Positions 10,109 through 19,400 of a DNA stretch of 64,000 bases are shown here, one piece after another. The notes beneath the pieces were generated by a model that was given only the letters and a program-made list of their open reading frames with translations, was not told the origin of the DNA and did no database searches. Within the stretch, counting starts at the first letter, position 1, and each line of letters begins with the position of its first letter. The stretch covers positions 1,116,001 to 1,180,000 of the forward strand of contig NZ_JACJUD010000001.1 in the NCBI RefSeq assembly GCF_014174475.1. The letters run 5' to 3'. Position numbers and translations under genes: made by a program. The stretch comes from Aquipseudomonas ullengensis. GTDB taxonomy: Bacteria; Pseudomonadota; Gammaproteobacteria; Pseudomonadales; Pseudomonadaceae.

Positions 10109-11122
10109 CTAGTCGCTGACGCTGAAGCGCAGCACGCCGATCTGCTGGCCACCCTCGGTGAGCACCTGCACCTGCCAGTCGCCGGCCACCTCGCTGGGGA
10201 AGTTGCGCTTGTGCGTCCAGGCGCGGTAGCCGGCCTTGCGCCCACCATTGATGTCCAGGGCGATGCGGTCCATCTCAACGCCATCGCGGCGCCAGACATG
10301 GTAGATGCGCTCGTTGAGCCCGCGTGGCGCGCTGATCGAGGTGTAGGCATACAGCCCGCCACTGCGCAGCTGCGCGCTGCTGATCTGCTCCAGGCTGGCG
10401 CCTGGTGCGCGATTGAGGTTGTCCATCTCGCTGGTCACCGCCATTTCGGTGAGCCACAGGGTCGCCGGCGGAATCCAGCGCTGGGCCAGCCAGCCGGCGC
10501 CGCCGAGCAGCAGGATCAGGCCGCCCAGGGCCAGCCAGCGCCACCACTGCTGGATGCGCAGGGTGCTGGCCAGGCTGGGGAACGACAGCAGCAGCGCGGC
10601 GCCCAGGGCCAGGCGATAACTCTCGGCGGTGGTCAGGTGGACGATCAGCGGCAGCGCCGTGAGCAGCACCGCGAACAGCGCCACCGTGTGATACGCCAGG
10701 TACAGCCAGCGCCGTGCGGCCAGCCACTTGTAGTAGAGCGGGTCGACGATCGCCACCAGCGCCGCCGCGCCGAGCAGGCTGGTGAACACCAGTTGGCCGC
10801 TGTTCCAGGCGGTGGTGATGAAGAAGAACGGCAGGGCAAAGAACAGGCTTTCCTGGTGGATCATCTGCGTCAGGTAGCGCAGCAGCCCCGGCGGCACCTC
10901 CAGGCCCAGCCAGCGCGCGGCACTGCGCGTGAGCAGGCCCTCGAGCAGCAGCCAGACCCAGCTCAGCAGCATCAGCACGGCGATCACTTCACCGGCGCGC
11001 GCCTGGCGGTCGACCAGGATGAAGCTGGCCACCCCGGAGGCGAAGCCGAACAGGGCGATCAGGCCGGGATAGCGCTGCATCAGGGCGAGCAGGCGGGTCA
11101 GGTAGATTTTCAAGTGCGACAT
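10109..11122 (-). CDS. DUF5924/DUF2914-type membrane protein
   Basis: A 337-aa protein if started at MSHLKIYL (11122); an upstream in-frame ATG at 11152 would add ten residues, and neither has a strong ribosome site. The first two thirds form about seven membrane helices (for example LIALFGFASGVASFILV, VIAVLMLLSWVWLLLEG, SLFFALPFFFITTAWNSG). The last 110 residues form a soluble beta-rich domain of DUF2914 type (LTEMAVTSEMDNLNRAPG; ERIYHVWRRDGVEMDRIALDI; WQVQVLTEGGQQIGVLRFSV). The family function is unknown. It is 69 bp from the divergently placed 3' neighbour, the Na/Pi-type gene, with the same orientation, so co-transcription is possible. Confidence 0.75.
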   Translation of the reverse strand: MSHLKIYLTRLLALMQRYPGLIALFGFASGVASFILVDRQARAGEVIAVLMLLSWVWLLLEGLLTRSAARWLGLEVPPGLLRYLTQMIHQESLFFALPFFFITTAWNSGQLVFTSLLGAAALVAIVDPLYYKWLAARRWLYLAYHTVALFAVLLTALPLIVHLTTAESYRLALGAALLLSFPSLASTLRIQQWWRWLALGGLILLLGGAGWLAQRWIPPATLWLTEMAVTSEMDNLNRAPGASLEQISSAQLRSGGLYAYTSISAPRGLNERIYHVWRRDGVEMDRIALDINGGRKAGYRAWTHKRNFPSEVAGDWQVQVLTEGGQQIGVLRFSVSD

Positions 11123-11191
11123 AGGCGGGGTGAAACTGTGCGGGGCGCGCATGATCGCATGGCGACCGGCCTGGAGTAAGGGTTTGTCCGG

Positions 11192-12895
11192 TTACTTCGT
11201 CTGCAAATCGGCGTGGCTCAAGGGCGGATCATCCTGGCGCGTGGGCTCGGCTGCAGCGGGCTCGACGCCGGCACCGAGGGCGCCGGTTTCCTCGTTCTCC
11301 AGCACCGCATAGGCGCTGCTGCAGAACAGCGAGTTGAGGCGTTTCATGTCGGCGATCAGCTCCAGGTGCAGCGAGCTGGTCTCGATGCTCTGCACCACCT
11401 GGCGGCTCAGGCGGTTGACGTGGGCATGGGCCAGCTTGCGTTCATGCAGGCGGAAGCGGCGCTTCTCGCGCAGCAGGTGCTGGGCGCTGCTGCGGTCACC
11501 GCTGAGGAACACGTTGAGGCCCAGGCGCAGGTTGGCGGTGAGATCGCCATGCAGGGTGATCAGCTCATCCAGGCCACTGTCGGAGAACGCCTGCAGGCGC
11601 GGGCGCTTGTGGCTGTTGAGCTTGCCGACCATCTGCTCGATGAGATCGCCGGCATGCTCCAGGTTCACCGCCAGCTCGATGATCTCGGCCCAGCGCCGGT
11701 TGTCCTGTTCGCCGAGGTCGTCGCGCGGCATGCGCGCCAGGTACAGCTTGACCGCGTTGTACAGCGCATCGACATCGTCATCCAGGCGCCGCACCTGGCG
11801 CCCGGCTTCGCTGGAGTCGTCGCGCAACACGTCGAGCTGGCGGCCGAGCATCTGTTCGATCAGGTCGCCGATGCGCAGGGTTTCGCGCACCGCGTTGGCC
11901 AAGGCCAGGCTCGGCGTGTCCAGGGCGGTCTGGTCGAGGTGGCGCGGTTTGGCCACGCCGTCGTCGCTGGCGCGCTCGGGCAGCAGCAGGCTGCACAGGC
12001 GCGCCATCAGCCCGACGCTGGGCAACAGCAGCACGCAACGCAGGCTGTTGTAGGCCAGGTGGAAGCCGATCACCAGGGTCGCCGGGTCGAATTTCAGCTC
12101 GCCCATCCAGGCCACCAACGGCCCGCTCACCGGCACGATCAACAGCAGGCCGAGCAGTTTGTACAGCAGGCTGCCGAGGGCCACGCGGCGACCGGCGGCG
12201 GATTGCATGCTGCTGTTGATCAGCGCCAGCACGCCGCTGCCGATATTGGCGCCGATCACCAGGCCGATGGCCACCGGCAGGCCAATCACTTCGGCGCCGG
12301 CCAGGGTCGCGGTGAGCAGCACGGCAGCCAGGCTGGAGTAGCTGAGCAGGGCGAACAGCGCACCAATCAACGCATCCAACAGCAGGTCGCCGGTCAGCGA
12401 GGCGAACAGCACTTCGATGCCGTTGGCCTGGACGATCGGGTGGGCCGCTTCGACGATCAGTTCCAGTGCCAGGATGATCAAACCCAGGCCGATGGCCACC
12501 CGGCCGACCTGGCCCAGGCGGCTCTGCTTGCGCGAGAGAAACAGCAGCACGCCGCTGAAGATCAGCAGCGGCGACAGCCACGACAGGTCGAGGGTCAGCA
12601 CCCGCGCCATCAGCGCCGTGCCGACGTCTGCACCGAGCATGATCGCCAGCGCCGGCGGCAGCGCCATCAGGCCCTGGGCAACGAACGAGGTGGCCAGCAG
12701 CGCCGTGGCATTGCTGCTTTGCACCAGGGCGGTAACGCCGATGCCGGCGGAGAAGGCCATCATCCGGCCGTGCATGTTGTGGCTGAGGATGTGCCGCAGT
12801 TGCGTGCCATACACGCGCAGGATGCCCGTGCGCACGATGTGCGTGCCCCACACCAGCAGGGCGATGGCAGATAGCAGGTTGAGCAGGGTGAGCAT
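11192..12895 (-). CDS. Na/Pi cotransporter family protein with PhoU-like tail
   Basis: This 567-aa protein begins with about eight or nine membrane helices containing the duplicated family motifs: GIGVTALVQSSNATALLATSF in the first repeat and a second region LLSYSSLAAVLLTATLAG with ANIGSGVLALINSSMQSAAGRR. The C-terminal 220 residues are helical and PhoU-like (RRLDDDVDALYNAVKLYLARM; VNLEHAGDLIEQMVGKL). This is the PNaS/NptA-YjbB architecture, which moves phosphate across the inner membrane, export being proposed for YjbB. The GGGAGG site upstream of the ATG supports the start. Substrate and direction are not proven here. Confidence 0.88.
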   Translation of the reverse strand: MLTLLNLLSAIALLVWGTHIVRTGILRVYGTQLRHILSHNMHGRMMAFSAGIGVTALVQSSNATALLATSFVAQGLMALPPALAIMLGADVGTALMARVLTLDLSWLSPLLIFSGVLLFLSRKQSRLGQVGRVAIGLGLIILALELIVEAAHPIVQANGIEVLFASLTGDLLLDALIGALFALLSYSSLAAVLLTATLAGAEVIGLPVAIGLVIGANIGSGVLALINSSMQSAAGRRVALGSLLYKLLGLLLIVPVSGPLVAWMGELKFDPATLVIGFHLAYNSLRCVLLLPSVGLMARLCSLLLPERASDDGVAKPRHLDQTALDTPSLALANAVRETLRIGDLIEQMLGRQLDVLRDDSSEAGRQVRRLDDDVDALYNAVKLYLARMPRDDLGEQDNRRWAEIIELAVNLEHAGDLIEQMVGKLNSHKRPRLQAFSDSGLDELITLHGDLTANLRLGLNVFLSGDRSSAQHLLREKRRFRLHERKLAHAHVNRLSRQVVQSIETSSLHLELIADMKRLNSLFCSSAYAVLENEETGALGAGVEPAAAEPTRQDDPPLSHADLQTK

Positions 12896-13126
12896 GTGCG
12901 GCCTCCCTGGCAGCGGGTCGAGCGAGTCGCGACATGGGCGACCCGGCTTAAGGTGTCCGACTGGCGCCTTACGGCTTGGTTCGAACTTTCCCCGCCACGC
13001 TACTGTTCAGCTCTAGTCGTTTTGATCCGGCTGCGCCAGTTCTGGGCGCGACACAGGCTGTCGCACGTCGCCGCTAACCTGGCCCAGCTGATAACCTAGC
13101 GCCCTCGACAGGATGCCCGGCCCGCC

Positions 13127-16100
13127 ATGCTCAACCTCTTCCACGCCCCCGACCTGGAAACCCTCGGCGCCCTGGCCACGCGCCTGCTCGCCCAGCCGCA
13201 GCACGACCCCTTCGCCCCGGCGCGGGTGGTGGTGCCGAGCCAGGGCATCGGTCGCTGGCTGACGTTGCAGCTGGCGCGCGAGCAGGGCATCGCCATGCAG
13301 CTGGAAGTACAGCTGCCGTCGGCGTTCGTCTGGGAGCTGTCGCGCCAGGTGCTCGGCCAGTTGCCGGAGCAGTCGGCCTTCACCCCGGTGACGCTGACCT
13401 GGCGCCTCTACGACTGGCTGTGCGAGCCGGCCAACCTGCAGCGCGCCGAGCGTCTGCAACGCTACCTGGAAGGCGGTGACGAACGCCGGCGGCTGTCGCT
13501 GGCGGCGAAGATCGCCGACGTGTTCGACCAGTACCTGCTCTATCGCGATGACTGGCTGGCGGCCTGGGAGCGTGGCGCGCTGTGTGACCTCGGCGCCGAC
13601 GAAGCCTGGCAGGCCCTGCTCTGGCGCGAGCTGACCGCCGACGGCCACCCGCACCGCGCGCGCCTGCTCGACGACCTGCTGCAACGCCTGTACGACCCGA
13701 CCCCGATTGCCGGGCTGCCGGAACGCCTGCTGGTGTTCGGCATCAGCTCGCTGCCGCCCCATCACCTGCGCGTGCTCGACGGCCTGGCCCGGCACACCGA
13801 AGTGGTGGTATTCGCCCTCAACCCGTGCCGCGAGGCCTGGGGCGAGATTCGTGATATCAGGGAGCTGGCGAAACAGCCGGAGCTGAGCCCGGATGAGTGG
13901 TACCTAGATGTCGGCCATCCGCTGCTGGCCAGCCTCGGCAAGCAGGGCCGCGATTTCTTCGACAGCCTGTTCAGCCTGGCTTCGGCAGAAGGCGGGCAGG
14001 AAACCGGGCTGTATTCGGAAGATGCCGACCTGCTCGACGACAGCCTGCTGCACGCCCTGCAGCACGACATCCTGCGCTTGCGCACGCGCCAGCCTGACGA
14101 GCGCATCGTGCTGCGCGAAGACGACCGCTCGCTGGAGCTGCACGTCGCTCACTCGCCGCTGCGCGAAGTAGAAATCCTGCATGACCAACTGCTCGCGCGC
14201 TTCGCCGCCGACCCGAGCCTGACGCCGGATCAGGTGGTGGTGCTGACCCCGGATATCGAACGCTACGCGCCCTATATCGAAGCGGTGTTTTCCTCACGCA
14301 CCGGCGCCTCGCGGCAGACCGCGCCGCGCATTCCATTCAGCCTCGCCGACCGCAGCCTGCGCGCCGAACTGCCGCTGCTGGAAGCCTTCCTCGACCTGCT
14401 TGCCCTACCGGAGAGCCGCTTCACCGCCGAAGAAGTGCTGGCCTGGCTGGAGCAGCCGGCCATCGCCCGCCGCGCCGGTATCGAGAGCGAAGACCTGCCG
14501 CTGCTGCGCGACTGGCTGCGCGACGCCGGCGTGCGCTGGGGCCGCGATGGCGAGCACCGCCGCGCCCTCGGCCTGCCCGAGGACAACGCCTTCACCTGGG
14601 CCCAGGGTCTGGACCGCCTGCTGCTGGGCTTCGCCGCGCCGCCGCAACTGGCCGGTGAGGCCATCCCGCTGCTCGGTGACAGCCTGCCGCTGGACGCCCT
14701 GGAAGGCGCGCGCGGGCAACTGCTCGGGCGCCTGTGCGCCTTCGTCGGCAAGCTCGCCGGCCTGGCCGAGAGCCTGCAACGCGCGCGCCCGCTGGCCGAC
14801 TGGGCGCTGGACCTGCAAGGCCTGATCGACAGCCTGCTCGACGAGCGCGAAGCCGCCGACACCCTGCTGCTACTCAGCCAGGCCTGCGCCGCACTGGCGC
14901 GCCAGGCCACCGACGCCGGCATTGCCCGCCCGCTGGAACTGGCCTTGGTGCGCCAGCAGCTCGGCACGGCGCTGGAGGCCGGTGGCGGCGCCTCGGGCTT
15001 TCTCACTGGCGCGGTGACCTTCTGCACCATGGTGCCGATGCGCAGCCTGCCGTTCCGCCAGGTCTGCCTGCTCGGCCTCGACGATGGCGCGCTGCCACGG
15101 CGCACACCGGTGGCCGGCTTCGACCTGATCGGCAAGAAACCGCGTCGCGGCGACCGTGCGCGGCGCCTGGACGACCGCTACCTGCTGCTGGAAACCCTGC
15201 TCTCGGCACGCGACGGCCTGTACCTCAGTTACGTCGGCCGCGACCCGCGCGACAACGCCGTGCTGCCGCCTTCGGTGCTGGTCAGCGAACTGCTCGAAGC
15301 CGTCGACATCACCGCCGCCGCTGTGTGTAGGAGCGAGCTTGCTCGCGATCCTGCCAGCACCGCCGCATCGCCACAGCAGCGCAAGGCCAGCGCCGCGATC
15401 ACCGTCGCCCACCCGCTGCAGCCCTTCGCCCCCGGCAATTTCCAGCAAACCGGCCAGCAGCTGGGCTTCTCCGGCTCCTGGTTCCGCGCCGCCCAGCGCC
15501 TGGCCGAAGCGCCGCTGCTGGCGCCACCGCCCTTTATCGGCCAGCTGCCGGAGCCGGGCGAAGAGTGGTTAACAATTGAACCGTCGCAGCTGCTGCACTG
15601 CTTCCGCCACCCGGCGCGTTTTCTCCTCGAACAACGCCTGGGCCTGCGCCTGGCCGACGAGGAAGAAGCCATCGCCAGCGACGAGCCGTTCAGCCTCGAA
15701 GGTCCGGCCCGCCGCGGCCTGCGCAACCTGGCCCTGCAGGCGGTGGAGCGCGACTGGAGCGAGCAGCAGGAGCGCCGCATCGCCCGAGCCGCCGGCTGGC
15801 TGCCGCCCGGCGAACTCGGCCACGCGCTGTGGGGCAAGCTGCGCGGCCCGGTGCGTGCGTTCGCCCCACGGCTGTTCGAGGCGCGCCCGGAAGACGCGCC
15901 GCAACCGCTGCTGGTGGATGTCACCCTGGCCGGCGTACGCGTGCATGGCTGGCTGGACGGCGTGACCGCCAGCGGCCTGTTCGACTGGCGCCTCAATGCC
16001 CCTGGCGCCTGGGACCTACCCGGCTTCTGGCTGCGCCACCTGCTGCTGAACATCGCCGCCGGCGCGGGTATCGCCCGCGACAGCCTGCTGATTTCCCCGG

Positions 16101-16465
16101 CCGGCGACTGGCAACTCGGCGCGCTGGGCAACCCGCGCGAATTGCTCGAACCCTGGCTGGCCGCCTACCGCGAGGCACTCAGCGCGCCGCTGCCGTTCCT
16201 CACCCGCAGCAGCCATGACTTCGCCAAGGCGCTGGTCACCCCCAGCGCGCGCAGCAAGAAGGAGCCCATCGACTCTGCCCGTGGTGCGGCGCAGGGCGCC
16301 TGGCTCGGCGCCGACTTCAGCCCGATTCCCGGCGAGGCGCTGGACGCCTGGTACGCCCTGGCCTTCCGCGACCGCGACCCGCTCGGCGAGCGCTTCGAAC
16401 AGCTGGCCGAACAGCTGCTCGGCCCGGCACTGCTGGCCCTGGCCGCCGACGAGGAGGACGCATGA
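13127..16465 (+). CDS. recC: RecC, exodeoxyribonuclease V gamma subunit
   Basis: This is the Chi-recognition subunit of RecBCD, which resects double-strand breaks for RecA. At 1112 aa it is close to the E. coli length. The inactive helicase and nuclease-like folds are suggested by family-typical stretches such as VVVPSQGIGRWLTLQLA near residue 36, RIPFSLADRSLRAELPLLEAF, and GAVTFCTMVPMRSLPFRQVCLLGLDDGALPRR near 625-655 (quoted in part). Around residues 733-760 an in-frame insertion encodes VCRSELARD, which is a translated REP core (see 15327). The ATG overlaps nothing upstream; the stop overlaps the recB start (ATGA). The order recC-recB-recD matches Pseudomonas. Confidence 0.94.
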   Translation: MLNLFHAPDLETLGALATRLLAQPQHDPFAPARVVVPSQGIGRWLTLQLAREQGIAMQLEVQLPSAFVWELSRQVLGQLPEQSAFTPVTLTWRLYDWLCEPANLQRAERLQRYLEGGDERRRLSLAAKIADVFDQYLLYRDDWLAAWERGALCDLGADEAWQALLWRELTADGHPHRARLLDDLLQRLYDPTPIAGLPERLLVFGISSLPPHHLRVLDGLARHTEVVVFALNPCREAWGEIRDIRELAKQPELSPDEWYLDVGHPLLASLGKQGRDFFDSLFSLASAEGGQETGLYSEDADLLDDSLLHALQHDILRLRTRQPDERIVLREDDRSLELHVAHSPLREVEILHDQLLARFAADPSLTPDQVVVLTPDIERYAPYIEAVFSSRTGASRQTAPRIPFSLADRSLRAELPLLEAFLDLLALPESRFTAEEVLAWLEQPAIARRAGIESEDLPLLRDWLRDAGVRWGRDGEHRRALGLPEDNAFTWAQGLDRLLLGFAAPPQLAGEAIPLLGDSLPLDALEGARGQLLGRLCAFVGKLAGLAESLQRARPLADWALDLQGLIDSLLDEREAADTLLLLSQACAALARQATDAGIARPLELALVRQQLGTALEAGGGASGFLTGAVTFCTMVPMRSLPFRQVCLLGLDDGALPRRTPVAGFDLIGKKPRRGDRARRLDDRYLLLETLLSARDGLYLSYVGRDPRDNAVLPPSVLVSELLEAVDITAAAVCRSELARDPASTAASPQQRKASAAITVAHPLQPFAPGNFQQTGQQLGFSGSWFRAAQRLAEAPLLAPPPFIGQLPEPGEEWLTIEPSQLLHCFRHPARFLLEQRLGLRLADEEEAIASDEPFSLEGPARRGLRNLALQAVERDWSEQQERRIARAAGWLPPGELGHALWGKLRGPVRAFAPRLFEARPEDAPQPLLVDVTLAGVRVHGWLDGVTASGLFDWRLNAPGAWDLPGFWLRHLLLNIAAGAGIARDSLLISPAGDWQLGALGNPRELLEPWLAAYREALSAPLPFLTRSSHDFAKALVTPSARSKKEPIDSARGAAQGAWLGADFSPIPGEALDAWYALAFRDRDPLGERFEQLAEQLLGPALLALAADEEDA
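15327..15349 (+). repeat. REP core inside recC, read in frame
   Basis: GTAGGAGCGAGCTTGCTCG at 15327 onward is the same 23-bp core as the REP arms at 20193 and 20235, with the stem-tip base pair changed from C-G to G-C. It contains its own GCGAGC-TT-GCTCGC hairpin. Here it is translated as part of VCRSELARD within RecC, without a stop or frameshift. Only one arm is present, not a doublet. Confidence 0.85.
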
Positions 16466-19400
16466 GCCTCGACCTGCAGACCTCATCCTTCACCGGCCGC
16501 TCGCTGATCGAGGCGAGCGCCGGCACCGGCAAGACCTGGACCCTGACCGCGCTGTACGCGCGCCTGCTGCTGGAGCAACAGCTCAGCGTTAGCCAGATCC
16601 TCGTGGTCACCTACACCACCGCCGCCACCGCCGAGCTGCGTGAGCGCATTCGCGCGCGCCTTGCCGAATTGCTCGGGGTCTACGAAGGCACGCCGAGCAA
16701 GGACGGCTTTCTCACCGAACTGCATCGCCGCCATCCCGGCGAAGACGCACGCCGGCGCCTGCTGCTGGCCGTACATGGCTTCGACGAGGCGGCGATCTTC
16801 ACCATCCACGGCTTCTGCCAGCGCGCGTTGCAGGACTCGGCCTTCGAGGCCGGTGGCGACTTCGACAGCGAGCTGACCCAGGACGACCGCGAGGTGCTCG
16901 ACGCCCTGCTCGGCGACGCCTGGCGCCACGTGCTGGCCGAGGCCGATCCGGCCTGGGCGCGTTACCTGGCCAAGCAGAAGATCACCCCGGCCGTGCTGCG
17001 CCAGCGCCTGCGCAGCCACCTGGGCAAACCGTACCTGCGCATCGAGCCGCGCGAGCAGGCCAGCGGTGACGAGCTGAATGCCGCGAGCCACGCCTGGGAG
17101 CGTGCCGAGCAGCTGTGGCGCGAGCAGGGTGCGGCGTTCGTCGAGCAACTGCGCGGCCATACCGGGCTCAGCCAGAGCACCCACAAGGCCGCCAAGTTCG
17201 CCCTGTGGGCGGCGGGGCTGGACGCCTATTTCGCCGACCCGGCGGCGCTGTTCGAAGTGCCGGATGGCCTGGCCAAGTTCGGTGCGGCGGCGCTGCACAA
17301 AGCCACCAAGAAAGGTTTCGACGCGCCCCAGGGCGCCATCGCCGAGGCCTTCGACGGACTCAGCGAAGCGCTCGGCGCTGCCGTGCCGGCCGGCCGGCAG
17401 AAGCTCATCGCCCTGCAGGTGCAGCTGCTCGATCAGCTCAACGCCGAGCTGCCGGCGCGCAAGGCCGCGCAGCGCCTGCTGGCCTTCGACGATTTGCTCA
17501 ACCGCCTCAACGAAGCGCTGCACGGCCCAGCCGGTGACGACCTGGCGGCGACCCTGCGCACGCAATACCCACTGGCGCTGATCGACGAATTCCAGGACAC
17601 CGATCCGGTGCAGTACCGGATCTTCGATCGCATCTACCCGGTTGTTCCGGGCGTAGCGAGCGGCTCGCTGGCAAGGAAGGCGTCGAGCGAAGACCGAGAC
17701 AGTACAAGCGGTACGGCGAGGTCTGAGCGAGAAACTGACGCCGCCAGCGAGTCGCGCAGTAGCCCGGGTGGCGACCTGTGTTTCGTCGGCGACCCCAAGC
17801 AGGCGATTTACGCCTTCCGTGGCGCTGACCTGGCGACCTACCTCACCGCCCGCGATGCCGCCGCGCGTTGCTACGACCTGCCGTTCAACTACCGCTCCAC
17901 GCCGCAGCTGATTGAGGCGCTGAACCGTCTGTTCGACCGCCCGCAACCGTTCGCCGAAATCGGCCTGGACTACCCGCCGGTCAGCGCCGGGGCCAAGTCG
18001 CGCGAGCAGCTGGTGCTGCCGGACGACACCGGTACGGCGCCGCTGGCGCTGGTCTGGCTCGGCGATGAAGGCTTCAACAAGGGCCGCGCCGGCGAGATCG
18101 CCGCCATCGACACCGCCCAGCGCATCGCCGGCCTGCTCGCCGCCAGCGCCCAGGGCCAGGCCTATTTCGCCGAAGACGGCCAGCGCACACCGCTGCGTGG
18201 CGGCGATATCGCCGTGCTGGTCGCCAGCCACCGCGAGGCCGCCAGCGTCGCCGGCGAACTGGCCGCGCGCGGCGTGCCCAGCGTGCGCCGCGGCCGCGAC
18301 AGCGTGTGGCACAGCGAGGAAGCCGGCGAGCTGGCCGCGGTGCTCGCCGCCTATGCCGAGCCGGGCCGCGAAGGCGTGCTGCGCTACGCCCTGGCCAGCC
18401 GCCTGCTCGGCCGCGATGCCGCGCAGCTGGCGCGCTGCCAGGACGACGAGCGCGCCTGGGACAAGGAGCGCGCCGACGCCGAGCAGTATCACCAGCTGTG
18501 GCAGCAGCACGGCTTTATGCGGGTCTTTAGAGCGTGGTTGGATCAGGAGCAGGTAGCTGAACGCCTGCTGGCCGGCATCGACGGCGAGCGCCGGCTGACC
18601 AACCTGCTACACCTCGCCGAACTGCTGCAGACCGAGAGCTTGCAACGCCCTGGCCTGGAAGCGCTGCTCGCCTGGTTCAATGGCCAGCGCAACAGCGAGG
18701 GTGCTGGCGACGATGCCCTGCTGCGCCTGGAGAGCGATGCCGAGCGCGTGCAGATCGTCACCATCCACACCTCCAAGGGCCTGGAATATCCGTTGGTGTT
18801 TTGCCCGTTCCTGTGGGACGGCAAGCTGCTCGGCCAGTTCACCGACAGCGCCCGTTGCCACGACGAGCACGGCCAGCCGCTGCTCGACCTGGGCAGCGCG
18901 CAGCTCGACCAGCACCTGGAACGCGCCCGCCGCGAAGTGTTCGCCGAGAAGCTGCGCCTGACCTACGTGGCCCTGACCCGTGCGCGCGACCGCCTGTGGC
19001 TGCACTGGGGGCCGGTCGCTGTGCCCAAGCCGAATCAGAAGACCGGCGCCCTGCCCGACGAAGGCCTGCACAGCAGCGCCCTGGCCTGGCTGCTGCACGG
19101 TCGCCAGTTGCCGGGTGACGATGCCCTCGGCGATTTGGCGGAGCACCTCAAGGAGAAAGCCGGCGTGGCCCTCGGCGCCGAGCTGGACCGCCTGGCCGAG
19201 AGCAGCAACGGCATGCTCGCCCGCGTCGATCTGCTGAATCGCGAGGCCAGTGCCGGCGGCGAACAGCGCGCCCAGGCGCCGGCCGCGTTGCAGCAGTTCC
19301 AGCGCAGCCTGCACAGCGCCTGGCGCATCGGCAGTTTCTCCGGGCTCTCCGCCGGCATGCACATGGAGGCGCCGGACCGCGACGCCCTGGCGATTCCCGC

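Noticed and set aside
11213..12874. Open frame of 553 codons opposite the Na/Pi-type gene
   Set aside because: Its product is low-complexity Gln/His/Ala-rich and the opposite strand encodes a clear transporter.
17640..17770. Possible frameshift or sequencing error in recB
   Set aside because: The frame is continuous on both sides, all motifs are present and the extra DNA has inverted ends, so an insertion explains it better.
16483..18510. Open frame of 675 codons opposite recB
   Set aside because: Antisense to the helicase motifs of recB; a GC-rich shadow only.
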